A stretch of DNA of 64,000 nt from Perkinsus olseni (lineage: Eukaryota; Perkinsozoa; Perkinsida; Perkinsidae), in NCBI GenBank assembly GCA_013115135.1, contig JABANP010000045.1, positions 148,078-212,077 on the forward strand, in the 5' to 3' direction. A model generated the notes under the pieces. It was not told the origin of the DNA. It worked only from the letters and a program-made list of their open reading frames with translations, and made no database searches. The position numbers and the translations under genes were made by a program. Shown piece by piece: positions 24,839 through 36,128 of this stretch; within the stretch, counting starts at the first letter, position 1, and the number at the start of each line of letters is the position of its first letter.

Positions 24839-26695
24839 ATGAAGTCTTGGAAATCATTCTTAAATTTGAAGGTTACCGATGAGGATAAGCCCCTAACATG
24901 GACTGATCCTAATGGCAATACGTACCATTATTATGAGCATCCTATGATGAAGGCGACTATATTCGTATTACTACAAGAGATGTGCGAGAGACTGGCTTTC
25001 TACGGTTTAACCCCTAATTTACAAACCTTTCTTAAGGTTAATTTGGGTTATACTGATTCTGCTGCCAATACATATATTGCCGATTTCCAGGCAATTATAT
25101 ATGTAACACCGTTAATAGCCGCTGTATTATCTGATACGTGGTTAGGTGTATATAATACTATTCTCATATTCTCTGTTGTATATACCATCGGTCTAGCATT
25201 ATTCTGTGTGGCATCAGTTCCCAGGTTATGTCAACCATGGATGGTTCATCTCTCTCTAATGGTACTCATCACGTTGGGTAGTGGTGGTATTAAAAGTTGT
25301 GTCAATGTAATGGGTGCTCAACAATTCCATCCAGAGTTGCATAAAGCACTCATTACTAGATTCTTTACATATTTCTATTCCAGTATTAATATTGGTGCTC
25401 TTGTCGGTGGTATCGTAACACCTATATTGGTCGAAGATGTATCTTTCTTCGTTGCATATCTCGTACCATTCTTTGCCTTTATTATAGCAACAGCTGTATT
25501 CTTATATGGCGGTGTTATGGGTAGATTCGTTAAGCCTAAGCCCCAAGGATCTGCTGTATTAGAGGTATGTAAAGTTGTCGGTTATGCTTGTTACAAGCTA
25601 TCCTTAGAGAAATGCAAGAAGTCTAGAGGTGGACCATTTGATGATCGTTTTATTGAGGATGCTAAGGAGATATTCCGTTTGATACCTCTTTTTACCATCA
25701 TCATACCTTTTACCATCGCCTATGATCAGATGACTACTGCATGGTTGACTCAGGCTGAGAAGATGAATCTTGATACATTTGGGTGGCAGATGCCTGCAGC
25801 ATTAATGCAGAATATTGATAGTGTTGCCATTATTGTTAATTCCCTTTTGATTGATGGTCTTCTATATTCATGGCTTAGATCAAAAGGAAAAATGTGGTCT
25901 GTTCTTACACGTATGTGTGTTGGTTCTCTTATGGGCTCTGCTTCATTGTTACTATCTCTTGCTGTTGAATATGCTATTATGTATCGACCTCTATATACAG
26001 TATCCGTATGGTGGCAAGTACCACAATTCTGGGTAATTGCAGCTGGTGAGATATTCTTAACATCAACATCATACGAAGTTGCATTCACATATTCACCAAG
26101 CCATTTAAAAGCAGTGTCATCGGCGATTAACTTGCTGTTCTTCGCCATTGCAAATTTCATTGCTGGCGCCATCTTTCAAGTATGTTCTCCCTGGATGCCT
26201 GATTTTACTCCATCAGATTATCCAGATTCTGTCATGTACTATGGTTCCCATTACGATTACTATTACTTACTTTTGGCTGGTATATGTGTGATTGGGGCAT
26301 TCATGTGTTTAGCACTTATGCCGTACTTCAATCGTGTTGATCGTGAAGCTAAGAAGCGTCAACAAGACGAGGATGCTGAACTAGCTGCTGCTTCTTCATC
26401 TGAGGTTAAGTCCAAAAGTGACGATGTGTGTAAGATGAGTAGCGACGAGGTCGAAGATGCCAAGGAAGAGGAAGTAGAAGAGGATGAGAAAGAAGCTCTC
26501 GCCACTGACGATGAATCTGTTGATGGTTATACAAGTCAACTAAGCAGTGGAGCTAGCAGCAGTAGTAGAGGTAACGATGATATACTTTCATCATCGTCAG
26601 TCCAAGTCTTTAATAATGCTTTATCTTCAGACGATTCGCTTGGCGGCAAGATACAATCAAGAGGAGAAGATCATCTTAGCAGCAGCCACCCTTGA
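24839..26695 (+). CDS. POT/PTR2-family proton-coupled oligopeptide transporter
   Basis: Major-facilitator transporter of the POT (NRT1/PTR, SLC15) family, expected to import di- and tripeptides or nitrate with protons. The gene is one uninterrupted ORF of 618 codons, with no intron. Family motifs are the TM1 ExxER signature within LLQEMCERLAFYGL (about residues 44-57), the PTR2 signature GGIKSCVNVMGAQQFHPE after TM4, and FFTYFYSSINIGALVGG in TM5. About twelve hydrophobic helices are visible. The last 80 or so residues are an acidic Ser/Glu/Asp-rich cytoplasmic tail. Codon use is more even and less repeat-like than in neighbouring genes. Substrate cannot be told from sequence. Confidence 0.93.
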   Translation: MKSWKSFLNLKVTDEDKPLTWTDPNGNTYHYYEHPMMKATIFVLLQEMCERLAFYGLTPNLQTFLKVNLGYTDSAANTYIADFQAIIYVTPLIAAVLSDTWLGVYNTILIFSVVYTIGLALFCVASVPRLCQPWMVHLSLMVLITLGSGGIKSCVNVMGAQQFHPELHKALITRFFTYFYSSINIGALVGGIVTPILVEDVSFFVAYLVPFFAFIIATAVFLYGGVMGRFVKPKPQGSAVLEVCKVVGYACYKLSLEKCKKSRGGPFDDRFIEDAKEIFRLIPLFTIIIPFTIAYDQMTTAWLTQAEKMNLDTFGWQMPAALMQNIDSVAIIVNSLLIDGLLYSWLRSKGKMWSVLTRMCVGSLMGSASLLLSLAVEYAIMYRPLYTVSVWWQVPQFWVIAAGEIFLTSTSYEVAFTYSPSHLKAVSSAINLLFFAIANFIAGAIFQVCSPWMPDFTPSDYPDSVMYYGSHYDYYYLLLAGICVIGAFMCLALMPYFNRVDREAKKRQQDEDAELAAASSSEVKSKSDDVCKMSSDEVEDAKEEEVEEDEKEALATDDESVDGYTSQLSSGASSSSRGNDDILSSSSVQVFNNALSSDDSLGGKIQSRGEDHLSSSHP

Positions 26696-26801
26696 TAATT
26701 GTAGTCTTTGATGATTGGGATGACTATGATGATAATGGTCATCTTGGACTACTACGAGTGTTGAGAGTCGTTCATCAAGTGGTAGTGGTGGTGTTATCAT
26801 C

Positions 26802-27880
26802 CTAACCATGCACGATCTCTGTTGTTGTGATGATGAAGCATTCATCCTTATCCAAGGGTAAGATGATATCATTCATTTCATCATCAGAGGAGTATCTTTC
26901 TTGTCGCTTATCCATTTTAATAGCTCTATTTTCGCACTTGTTGCCACTGCTGCTGCCACTGATGGAGATGATGTCTCTACTGTTCATAATGGTAGTACTA
27001 CTACTACCACTACTTTTACTACTACTTCTACTACTTTAGTACGGTGGCTTTTAATGTATTCTTCGCTCCTCTTTATCGCTTTTTCTACGCTTCTGGCTCT
27101 TCTTTTACTGTACTGCTGATGCAAGTGAATCCTATTCTGATAGTTCTGATAATAATGATAATAATAATAGCGTAGCCTGAGTAGTTTTGCAACGACAGCA
27201 GTAGCAGCCACATCATGAATGATTGTTGAAAGTATTGGTTCTAGTGTCGATGATGAGCGGATAGTACTATGATGATACTACTCTAACAGCTGTATTAGTC
27301 GTAGATTTCCGTCTTTGCCGTTGATGATCAAGAACTATGATCATTATTATTAATGATATTACAGTCATTAGTCATGAGATTATTATGCTCGACTACACTA
27401 ATGTTGTTGACTAGTATCCGCAAGCAGATAATCATTCAACAGCCATACTACATTCGAGTGTATGGTCTTCTTCCTTTCTCAATCATCATCGGTGTTGGTT
27501 ATGCTGCCGTTGTCTGTCCCTTTGTGTAACACATCGATTATCGCCCAGTTACTCTCATCTGTATCTATCCATCGTTCTATTACCATCTTGAGTTATTGTA
27601 TATGAAGTATACGGGAGGATTGCGTGCATGGGTTGGAACTGTTGTAGGTCATGACCCGTCATCATACGGTCATACTCATCAACCAAGCACATGATACCTC
27701 AATTGGTGTTCAGCTTCACCGGGCGTGGGAAAGGAACTTTACTGCCATCATCTTGTCACTGAACTGGGCGTCGTATCTGTTTCGGTATTCCTTGGCTGTT
27801 GAATAGAAAGCGCGATAGTATCGGGTCTACTCCCGCCCGAAGATTACCAAGACTTGTAATTCAACAATTAGTTATATGAT
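26802..27880 (-). CDS. unknown multi-exon gene
   Basis: Not recognised. Exon-like stretches on the minus strand, from 27,860 downward, read RYYRAFYSTAKEYRNRYDAQ, FSDKMMAVKFLSHAR, THARNPPVYFIYNNSR, ERWIDTDESNWAIIDVLHKG, and then a basic helical segment HQQYSKRRARSVEKAIKRSE (about 27080). The final exon has RQERYSSDDEMNDIILPLDK and ends at 26802. Candidate donors (GTGAAG, GTAATAG) and acceptors (CAG, AAG) lie between them, but exon phases were not all checked. It converges with the POT transporter and lies directly downstream of the CDK gene on the same strand. Confidence 0.4.
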
Positions 27881-27922
27881 GAAGCATGCTGATGGTAGTA
27901 GTGGTATTAATATCGCAGATGA

Positions 27923-30640
27923 TTATGATGAGGTAACAGTTTTGATACTACCATTACCATCACTGTTGCTCATATCATAACTTTTATCTCCAGCAGCTGT
28001 GATGATAGAGTCGTGGAATTGAGTTTTATCGAGTGCTGCGAAGTATGGCTGATAAGAATGAGAATTAGTCGAATCATCATCATCATCATGAGGATGCTGA
28101 TTACATGCTCTAAACCCCTCTTGCATGATAGTCTATCAGCTGGGTTATAGGCGAGGAACATCTAACATGAGCACCAAGGCACCAATAAACATCGAGTATT
28201 GAAGAGAATAATCATATTACGGAGAGTAGATCACAACCAGCTGGTCCAAGCTTATCCATCAAACCAGGTATATTCTCCCAGCCTCTCGGACGCCATTGCG
28301 GGAAGGTATCCTTAAAGTCGGGTAATGATCTTACACCAGCCCACACGGATTCATTAGGTGTGCCAAGTTTACGGAATATTCTGAAATGCTGATGATGATG
28401 ATACACATGATGACTTGGCAATGTGTAGAATACCTGAAGATAGTGTCGATCTCAGAGTCTCCCGGGAATAATGGTGTATTAGTCGCCATCTCTGCTATGA
28501 TACAACCAACAGACCAATTATCAATAGGTATAGAATATCTATAGAACACATAAGAATTGAGAATGAGTAAATATGATTACTCATTACTTGCTACTGCCTA
28601 ATAATATCTCGGGAGCACGATACCATACAGTTACCACCTAGAGGACGATACACCTTACCGCAACACATCGCACTTCTTACTTCGTGTGTATACTTCGGTA
28701 TTGGTAAACTGAATGCTCTGGCCAAACCAAAGTCTGCCAATTTGAGTGTACCGTCGGCGTCTATTAATAGATTTTGGGGTTTGAGATCTCTGACAAGGAA
28801 GAAGTATTCATACACTCAGTGATGATGATGATGATGGTCACCTATGAATAACACGATACTCATGACAATAGTTGGTACCAAGCAAGAGTTGATAGGCGAA
28901 TGATTGAACCTACATCATCATCAACAGCAGCAGCAGCAGCAGCAGCAGCTTTGTCGTGGTAGAAGGTATTGTTGGTGTATTACCTTATCCTTGGTGAGGC
29001 CTCCCACCTGTTTCATATGCTTCTTCAAATCCAAATCTACAAACTCGAATATCAGGTATCTAAAGACCACTACTATCGTCGTTGCTGTTATATGTACTCA
29101 GGTATGATGGTAATAATAATTGCCATTATTACAATTTCTTCTGACTGCAAAATACATCCAATAATTTAACTATATTGGGATGCCTGAGTTCCTTGAGTAA
29201 GGATACTTCTCTGATAGCTGTTGATGGTACACCCTCATCTTCTTGATCCAATCTAATGATCACCCGGCATGATAGTGGTAATGACCGCCGAAGATACTGT
29301 ATCATCATCAACAACAGTTGTCATCGGGCGCATTACTTCATCCTTTTCATTGCTACAACTAATCCTGTAGCTTGGCACCTTGCTTTATACACTTCACCAT
29401 ATGTACCCTCACCCAGGGGTTTCTTCTCTGTTCTTTGATATCTTGATGATAGGGGATTGGTAATACGACATGATACACCGGTATCATCATAACACTTTGC
29501 TACTACCTTTGTTCAAATTCGAATGCCCCAGCATCCTTATCAAGTGTTGGAAAGAATGAAGTATTGTTGGGTGGATGGTGATGATATTCGTGTACAGCAG
29601 AAGCAGGAGGGGCGGCTGCTGACAAGAGCATAAAACCGCCCATTGTTGTTGTTATCATTGCTACTGTTGGTAGTATTACCACCATTACTGCTGCTGTTGT
29701 TGGCTCTAGTCGTAAAGCCCTTCTTGTTGTTATTGTGGCTTATGATCATTACTGAAGGTAATACTCCCAGGTTATTAATAATAATATGGTACGAGTGTTA
29801 ATCACTGTAACGCTAATCCATCAAGAATAGAAATCATGTGTCCATGATGATCATCATCATCAGTCTCATCAGCTCTTACAATGAACTATGTGTTTATACA
29901 TATGATACAGCATCTCTTTACATTTCGATAACAGCCCATCATCATCCAATATCTTACCATCATCACCATAATGATGATGATCACTGTTATTACCTAATGA
30001 TGATTGGAGACTGTAGTTGTACATAGAGTGCCGCCATGTCTTACCACTATAATAATGCCGTGGACGACCGTATCGCGGTACACCTGCTGTTCCCCCTTCA
30101 CCATGTTGAATAGCCGGCGGTAGTAAAGTAGCGACCATAGGATAGGCTTGCTGTATGAAATGAGCAATAGTTGGTGTCATATGTTGTTGATGATAATGAT
30201 GATGAATGATATTCTCATTATCATCATCCTCATGGCCACCATGTTGTTGTCGATTATGGTCTGTCTTGTTGTTGTTGTTATGATGTATACACTGGATGGC
30301 TAGTTTGGTTATCCTATCATAGATCGATGATAACTCATCATCAAGATCATACCTAAGCTAATCATCATGACAACAACATGAGCAACAACAACAACAACAG
30401 GCGGCATTATTACATTTCGAGAGATGGTATGAGTAGTGGTAGCTTAGTGTTCATATCAGTGTCCAAATTATTACTACTACTAGTACCATCGCCATTGACT
30501 TGTAGTAATGGTGGAATGAGCGCTGGAGATTCTCTGTTAACTCTACCACCACCACCACCACCCCGACCACCACCATCACTGCTACTGTGAGCAGCAGCAG
30601 CAGGAGGACCATCACTGATAATGAACTGTGGTGCTATCAA
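27923..30640 (-). CDS. PSTAIRE cyclin-dependent kinase with long N-terminal extension
   Basis: Cdc2/CDK-type Ser/Thr kinase. Catalytic landmarks: [20 protein letters not shown] (glycine loop, about 29520-29400), VVAMKRMK (catalytic Lys), the cyclin-binding helix [16 protein letters not shown] (about 29220), [17 protein letters not shown] (about 28790), DFGLARAF (28734), T-loop [18 protein letters not shown] (about 28690-28610; activating Thr present), [20 protein letters not shown] (about 28520) and the C-terminal [20 protein letters not shown]. At least seven introns interrupt it, several at conserved motifs. Upstream, in-phase exons add some 200 residues of Ser/Gly/Asn/His-rich sequence (for example [20 protein letters not shown] at about 30350), which typical CDKs lack. 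The true start may lie above 30640. Confidence 0.88.
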
Positions 30641-31019
30641 AGTTAGGGATCGTTTTTGTGGTGGTGGTGGGGGTATGTCATGTGAGGCGGCGGCAGTATT
30701 GTTATTATTATCAACGGTAATTGTGGCATTACCTGGTATTCAGAAATCGAATATGGTCCTCATACATCGCTCCAGCAGCATCATCATTCTAATAATCCTA
30801 GGCCACCGCTGATTAATACAATTATTATTACAATTGTTGGAATATGTCCTATTATTGGAGGGCATTAGATGGGCATATGCTTGGATAACAGTAGGGAGGG
30901 TATCCTGTGATAACAATAATGATTAGAATTATCAACTAGTACTACTACTGATGATGATGCAACTATTTTACAATAGTATCGACAATCCAACAGTTCTATT
31001 ACTTACCACTATATTACTA

Positions 31020-32190
31020 CTACCATACTCTTGATGATGATGGTGAATAGGAGGTCGGGTTGTTGTGTTGATGTTGTCTGTATGAATAACGATGAGGACC
31101 TACGCCGTAGTCAATAGTACTACCATGATGGTGATGATGATGGCCTTGTAAACACGATTTAACAGTCTCAGATAATATACTAGTATTGGGTATGCTGCTA
31201 CTATCCATGAAGGGGTATGATGCTGATGCTGATGCTGTGGCCCCATGATGATTGACCGTGAGAGTATCATTCTCCTTGCTTCTCATCATCAATCCGCTAA
31301 CTGTATCAGTATGATGATGATGATTATCCAAAGAAATGGTAGAACGAGGATGGTAGGTACTCTCGACCTGACGAGCATGACGACTGTAATAATGGTACAC
31401 ATGATGAAGACTCAGTTGAAGGATGATACTTAATATTACCCCCTCAATAAGGTATCTTATGATATTATCCTGAACAATGGACGACCATAATGATCATGAT
31501 GATGATTATGATGATGATTATGATTACCGCAAATATATGATTATCCTCTCTATGAATATATTCATCAGTAAACAACATATAACTGCCCAATACGCAAACC
31601 TTACCCCCACCACCAGCAGCAGACGACGACGACGATGATGTAGTAAGACATAATGGTCTGCGATGACTGATTATGACCGCGAATAACTGTGATCGTATTA
31701 CCTATACATGGGGTATGACAATGGGCCCGAATGAAATAGTATTCTACTGGTAGTAGTACTGGGAGAGGTTGTCATCTGAGCAGTAGTACTGGATACAAGC
31801 ATACTCCAGCATACTCACCTTATTCCTGAGGGGTGCAGTACTGTATGATAAAGCCGATAAAGTAGCACCGAATGGGTATATGATACATAATGATGATGTA
31901 AGGGGGTCATCAGACCTCCTCCTAGTCACCACACTCTTATTATTACCACTACTACCGATATTACCAGATACTGTTATAATAACCTGATTACCATTGATGC
32001 TACTAAAACGGGCTATTCTTTTCTCCTTGTTACCTCCTTAGGATGATGATACTTTGGATGATGTACTGACCTTATTAACGAATCATTATTAATATTAATA
32101 TTGTATTGGTCCTGTAATATATTATTTATACTACCATTGCTATCACCACCCTCATTAGATAATATTAATAATGATCCACCATCAATATTA
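31020..32190 (-). CDS. unknown multi-exon gene
   Basis: Not recognised. Exon-like segments on the minus strand read DGGSLLILSNEGGDSNGS (about 32180), ARFSSINGNQVIITVSGNIG (about 32010), LTSSLCIIYPFGATLSALSY (about 31880), KVCVLGSYMLFTDEYIHRED (about 31590), then DNIIRYLIEGRHARQVESTY across an in-phase intron near 31430 and SSIPNTSILSETVKSCLQG (about 31170). The alternation of short beta-like segments might suggest a beta-propeller, but this is a guess. It could also be further 5' exons of the CDK gene. Confidence 0.35.
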
Positions 32191-32229
32191 ATATACCTGT
32201 TATGCTACTGCATAGATGATGCCGTTACA

Positions 32230-33505
32230 TAGCTGAGACTCACTACTTTGCCACGGCATCCTTCTCTTGTGAATTGAAGTCACATTGTGGATTTGGTAAT
32301 ATTACCAGATTACATCCTAACCATAGAGCCTTGAAACAACAGAGGTTAATGAATCTCTCATCATCAGCTCGGAGGCTCTTGAGAGGAACTTCGTCACAAC
32401 TACGTCGTGCAGCCAGGGAAGGCGAGGAGGGAGGCATGCCACACTGGGCAGCCTATTAGGCATGAGGGAGAAAGAAGGTGAAAAGAGGATTAAGTAGTCC
32501 CAGGACCAACAACTGCGATTGCGGAAACCCAGATGATTAGATGGTGAAAATTTGTGTAGAAAGGGAGGGCCCAACCAATACCGAGTCACCAGCAAGGGGG
32601 ACGTATGGGTATGGCAGGTTCGATCTCTACTTCGTACCGGGAAAACCCCGGCCACCCTCACGCGACGTTGACGCGTAGAGACCTGTGAGGGATCATGCTA
32701 CCAACAACGCGGCATAGTCCCCACTGGTACGCCTTCTAGCCGCGCGCCCCGGGCGCGCTGCGCGCTCGCCCCTAAATTCTTCTCTCAGACCCGAAAAAAC
32801 TGTAATCTCCCCGAGAAATCTTTGCGGCTCCCCTTGTGATTCTCAGCTCGACTCCTTTCGATAGAGGAAGACATCACTGTGTACCGCTGTACTTCGGGTC
32901 TTGTAATATGTTTGTAATGAATGTCTTGTAATGAATGTTCGATTATTGAATGTTATTGAGCTGCACACACCTCGTTAGTACCTCGTTATGAGAGCCGTCC
33001 CAATTCGTGACGATCTACTAGTACCTCTGCTCTGGCTTGCCTCTAGAGTCCCTTTCATTCCAGCGAGCACGTCCTGTCCAAGCTCATCCCGTCGTTCTTA
33101 GTTCGGCCAACATTTCGACAATACACATGGAGACGTTCGACCACCGCAGTCGCCGAGGTGACCTGCGTGGGGGTCTAAAAGAGCACAGGCGTTCGTTTAT
33201 CGGTTTACAATGTGGAGTACCGAGTGTAAGAGAATTAGAAGGACACCTCGTGCATAGTATCCATGTAGTCTGATTGGTAAAGTATCATGTTACATAAAGG
33301 TTCCCCTTTCAGTGCGACGGTCATGTGCTGTCGTCGATAATTATGTTGTTAATCTTATTTCTTCCAATATCTGCGGCGAATATCGTCTCTGCTTGCAGTT
33401 GCTTTACCGTCGTCTTGTGCCCATAGTCTTGCGCTCGCCACAGTAATCGATTATCATTACTATCTTCACGTTGTCATCGTCCTACTGTGTTACTGAAGTA
33501 CATCA
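32230..33505. other. GC-richer non-genic island, possible degenerate mobile DNA
   Basis: About 1.3 kb lacking the ATC/GAT repeats of the surroundings. It includes a B-box-like GGTTCGATCTC at about 32617, a strongly GC-rich stretch (32735-32775, GCGCGC-type words) and short open frames with no recognisable product. Similar GC words next to tRNA-like sequence occur at 56.8-57.8 kb and 63.6-63.7 kb. It separates minus-strand and plus-strand gene blocks, so regulatory sequence for the QTRT2-like gene may also be here. Confidence 0.4.
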
Positions 33506-33508
33506 GGA

Positions 33509-35892
33509 ATGGTGGTATTGGTTGGTGATGGTAAGGTAAGGTATGATGATATGATTATGGACAGCAGTAATGATGGAGCATGTCAAGGTCGCAGCGGCAT
33601 TATTCATCATAATGGACGCTATGTATCAACACCAACTTACACCATACCTACTAGCAGAGCAGCCCCCATACGACTTACCTTTGATGATATTCATAAACTA
33701 TTAGGAGATGATAGTAATGAAGGAAGGATAGTATCATAGTAAGTAACAGTATGATGATAGTATTCATCATCATCATCATGATGATGGCAGTTATATTGGT
33801 GACTTGCTGTGTTTATTACCTACCTTGGAAGCATACGTGGATGATAATAGTAAATTGGGTGGCAGGTCATTGCTAAAGGTAATATCCTGTAGTGTCGACT
33901 GATAATGATAGTGGTAGTAGTAGTAGGTACCCTCAGATTACATGTTGATGGTATCGATGCAGCGTCATTATTCCAGCATCATCAAACCATTATCATCATC
34001 AACTCATACTGGGGATAAAAATAAAGGGTTAATAATTGAAACAGGATCGGGTCGTCAGAGGGTACACCCGAGTACGTACGCTAAAATAGTTAATGCTATA
34101 CAGGATGTTGATTTAATGGTTATGTTATCTGAAGATGTAATAAGTTGTATAACTTGGAGTATGTACCTGCTTTTGTTATCAGTTACCAGTCTCATCGATG
34201 CAGCAGTATGAGCATGATAGTAGTGGTAAGGAGGTGGAGGTAGTTGGTAAGAGGAGATTAGCGAGAACTAAAGAGTGTCATGATGAATGGAAGGAAAAGT
34301 AAGCATGATAGACTGTAGACTGAGGCACATTAATGGTGGTAGTCAACAATAAAGGTTCATAGATGGTGTATCATGGAATGATAATATCACTAGTTCGGGT
34401 ATACTTGATAATTGTCAAGGATGGAAGGTAATAGCAACAACAGCAGGAGTAGTAGAAGGAGCGGTACTTATAATATCAGGATGTAGCGTATCGTAGTAAG
34501 TATTGTCATGCTGCTGGTGATGGAGGATGCCAGTGTCCACATCACCAATGGATTGGTGGCTTATCGTCAACAACTATGATGCCTTACCAAAGGCGTCACC
34601 TTATTCATGCTACTACACATGACACCAACAACAACAATGATACTGGTGATACTACTAGTAGCATAGCGATACGATGTAATACTAACAACAACAAGGCGAC
34701 GAGGACTACCACTACCACACTTGGTGCTATTATTATTCAGGTATGCCATTACAGCTGAGAAGAGCCCTTATTACTGATGAGTCGTTATACAGTCATGGCA
34801 ACACTTATCATAGTATCAGCGCAATGAGGGAGTTTATCACTTGTAAATCATGTTATCGAGCCCACATGAATATAGCTGACAAGGAGGCACATGAGGCGGA
34901 TACTCAAGGAGCCGCCTGTCCAGCAGCAGCACCAGCAGCAGCAGTAGATGAAGGTAGTAGTAGTGGTAGAAGCGTGCATCATCATCATCAGCGGATTGGG
35001 TCTTATCTTGAGGTAACAAAGAAGGTTCGTCGTCGTCGTCGTCATCACTATCATTACCTAAGTATTGTTATTGTTGTTCCTTACATGAGATATTACATGC
35101 TATCTATTGTGGTATCGATGTTATAGACACATCATTTATATTCGATATGGCAGATGAAGGGCTTATGTTGAATTGGACGATAATAGGTAGTATTGAAAGT
35201 GTCACTCATACTACAATCTGCCTAAGGACTAAATAATGAAGCTCACAATGAATCACTGAATGAGATATATTATCCTATAACATCAGATCCGACATCTACC
35301 ACCATTGATGAGGAGAACACTCCGTCATCATCATCAGCGTCAACACTGATCATGCAAGAGCAGCAGCAGCAGCAGTGGAGAGAACTGAAACCATCATGGT
35401 AATAGTATTGTTAGATATTGGAGATGATGTGATCTACTATTATTATTTTCAGTATACTACGAGTACGATACGATACCTCTATGACTGAGGACGATTATGG
35501 ACAACCAATAGCATCACATCAACAACAACAACAACATGATCATGATCATTATACGTTATCATATGTAATAGTAATTGGAGAGGGATCATTATTGTCTATC
35601 ATGTCCTTATCTCTGTCCTTATCTCTGTCCTTATCTCTGTCCTTATCTCTGTCCTTATCTCTGTCCTTATTTCTGTCCTTATCATCATTATCAGGTGCAT
35701 CATCTTTATACCTGTGGTGAGCTATTAGGGCCTCAGTTAGTGTGCCGTAATAATATCATTATGCTTGATACATTATTCAAAGCAGCAAGAGAGGCTATCC
35801 AATCGCACAAGTATGTGCCATGGGCTAATCAAATGTTATCTACCAACACAATCACGCCATCAACACCATCATCAGATCATCTATCACCATGA
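33509..35892 (+). CDS. QTRT2: queuine tRNA-ribosyltransferase accessory subunit-like (QTRT2/TGT family)
   Basis: TGT-family TIM-barrel protein. In eukaryotes QTRT2 pairs with catalytic QTRT1 to exchange guanine-34 for queuine in tRNA. Segments in family order: GRSGIIHHNGRYVSTPTYTI then PTSRAAPIRLTFDDIHKLL (about 33590-33710, the N-terminal TPxxxxxTSxGxxPxLTxD pattern), KGLIIETGSGRQRVHPSTYA and KIVNAIQDVDLMVMLSEDV (34023-34140), GIDVIDTSFIFDMADEGLML (about 35110-35170, equivalent of the GVDLFDSSYP...ERGxAL motif), and VHHLYTCGELLGPQLVCRNN followed by TLFKAAREAIQSHK (about 35690-35815, the terminal IHHLL...ELL...HN helices). The usual CxCxxC zinc ligands just before VHHL are not seen; a Gln/His run is there instead. 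Start and some middle exons are uncertain. Confidence 0.72.
35601..35682 (+). repeat. 12-bp minisatellite inside a QTRT2 intron
   Basis: About 6.5 tandem copies of TCTGTCCTTATC within the intron that begins GTAATAGTAATTGG and ends TTATCAG just before the exon encoding VHHLYTCGELL. A pyrimidine-rich repeat next to the acceptor may act as an extended polypyrimidine tract. Confidence 0.8.
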
Positions 35893-36128
35893 TCATCACG
35901 ATTATAATGATGATGATCGTGCTGCTCACTCATTATCCCCATCCCAACAACCTTACTACTACCACTACTACTAGCTTCTTGTTGTATTCAGTTCCTGGTA
36001 TGGTAGCATTCAGTAGTCCTTGTCTCGTTGTTGTTGTTGTTGTTGTTGATGTATAGATAATACTAGCGATTGTGCTGCTGCTGCTGTTGCAACAAGTGGT
36101 AGTACTTGTTATTATTCCACTTACCACC

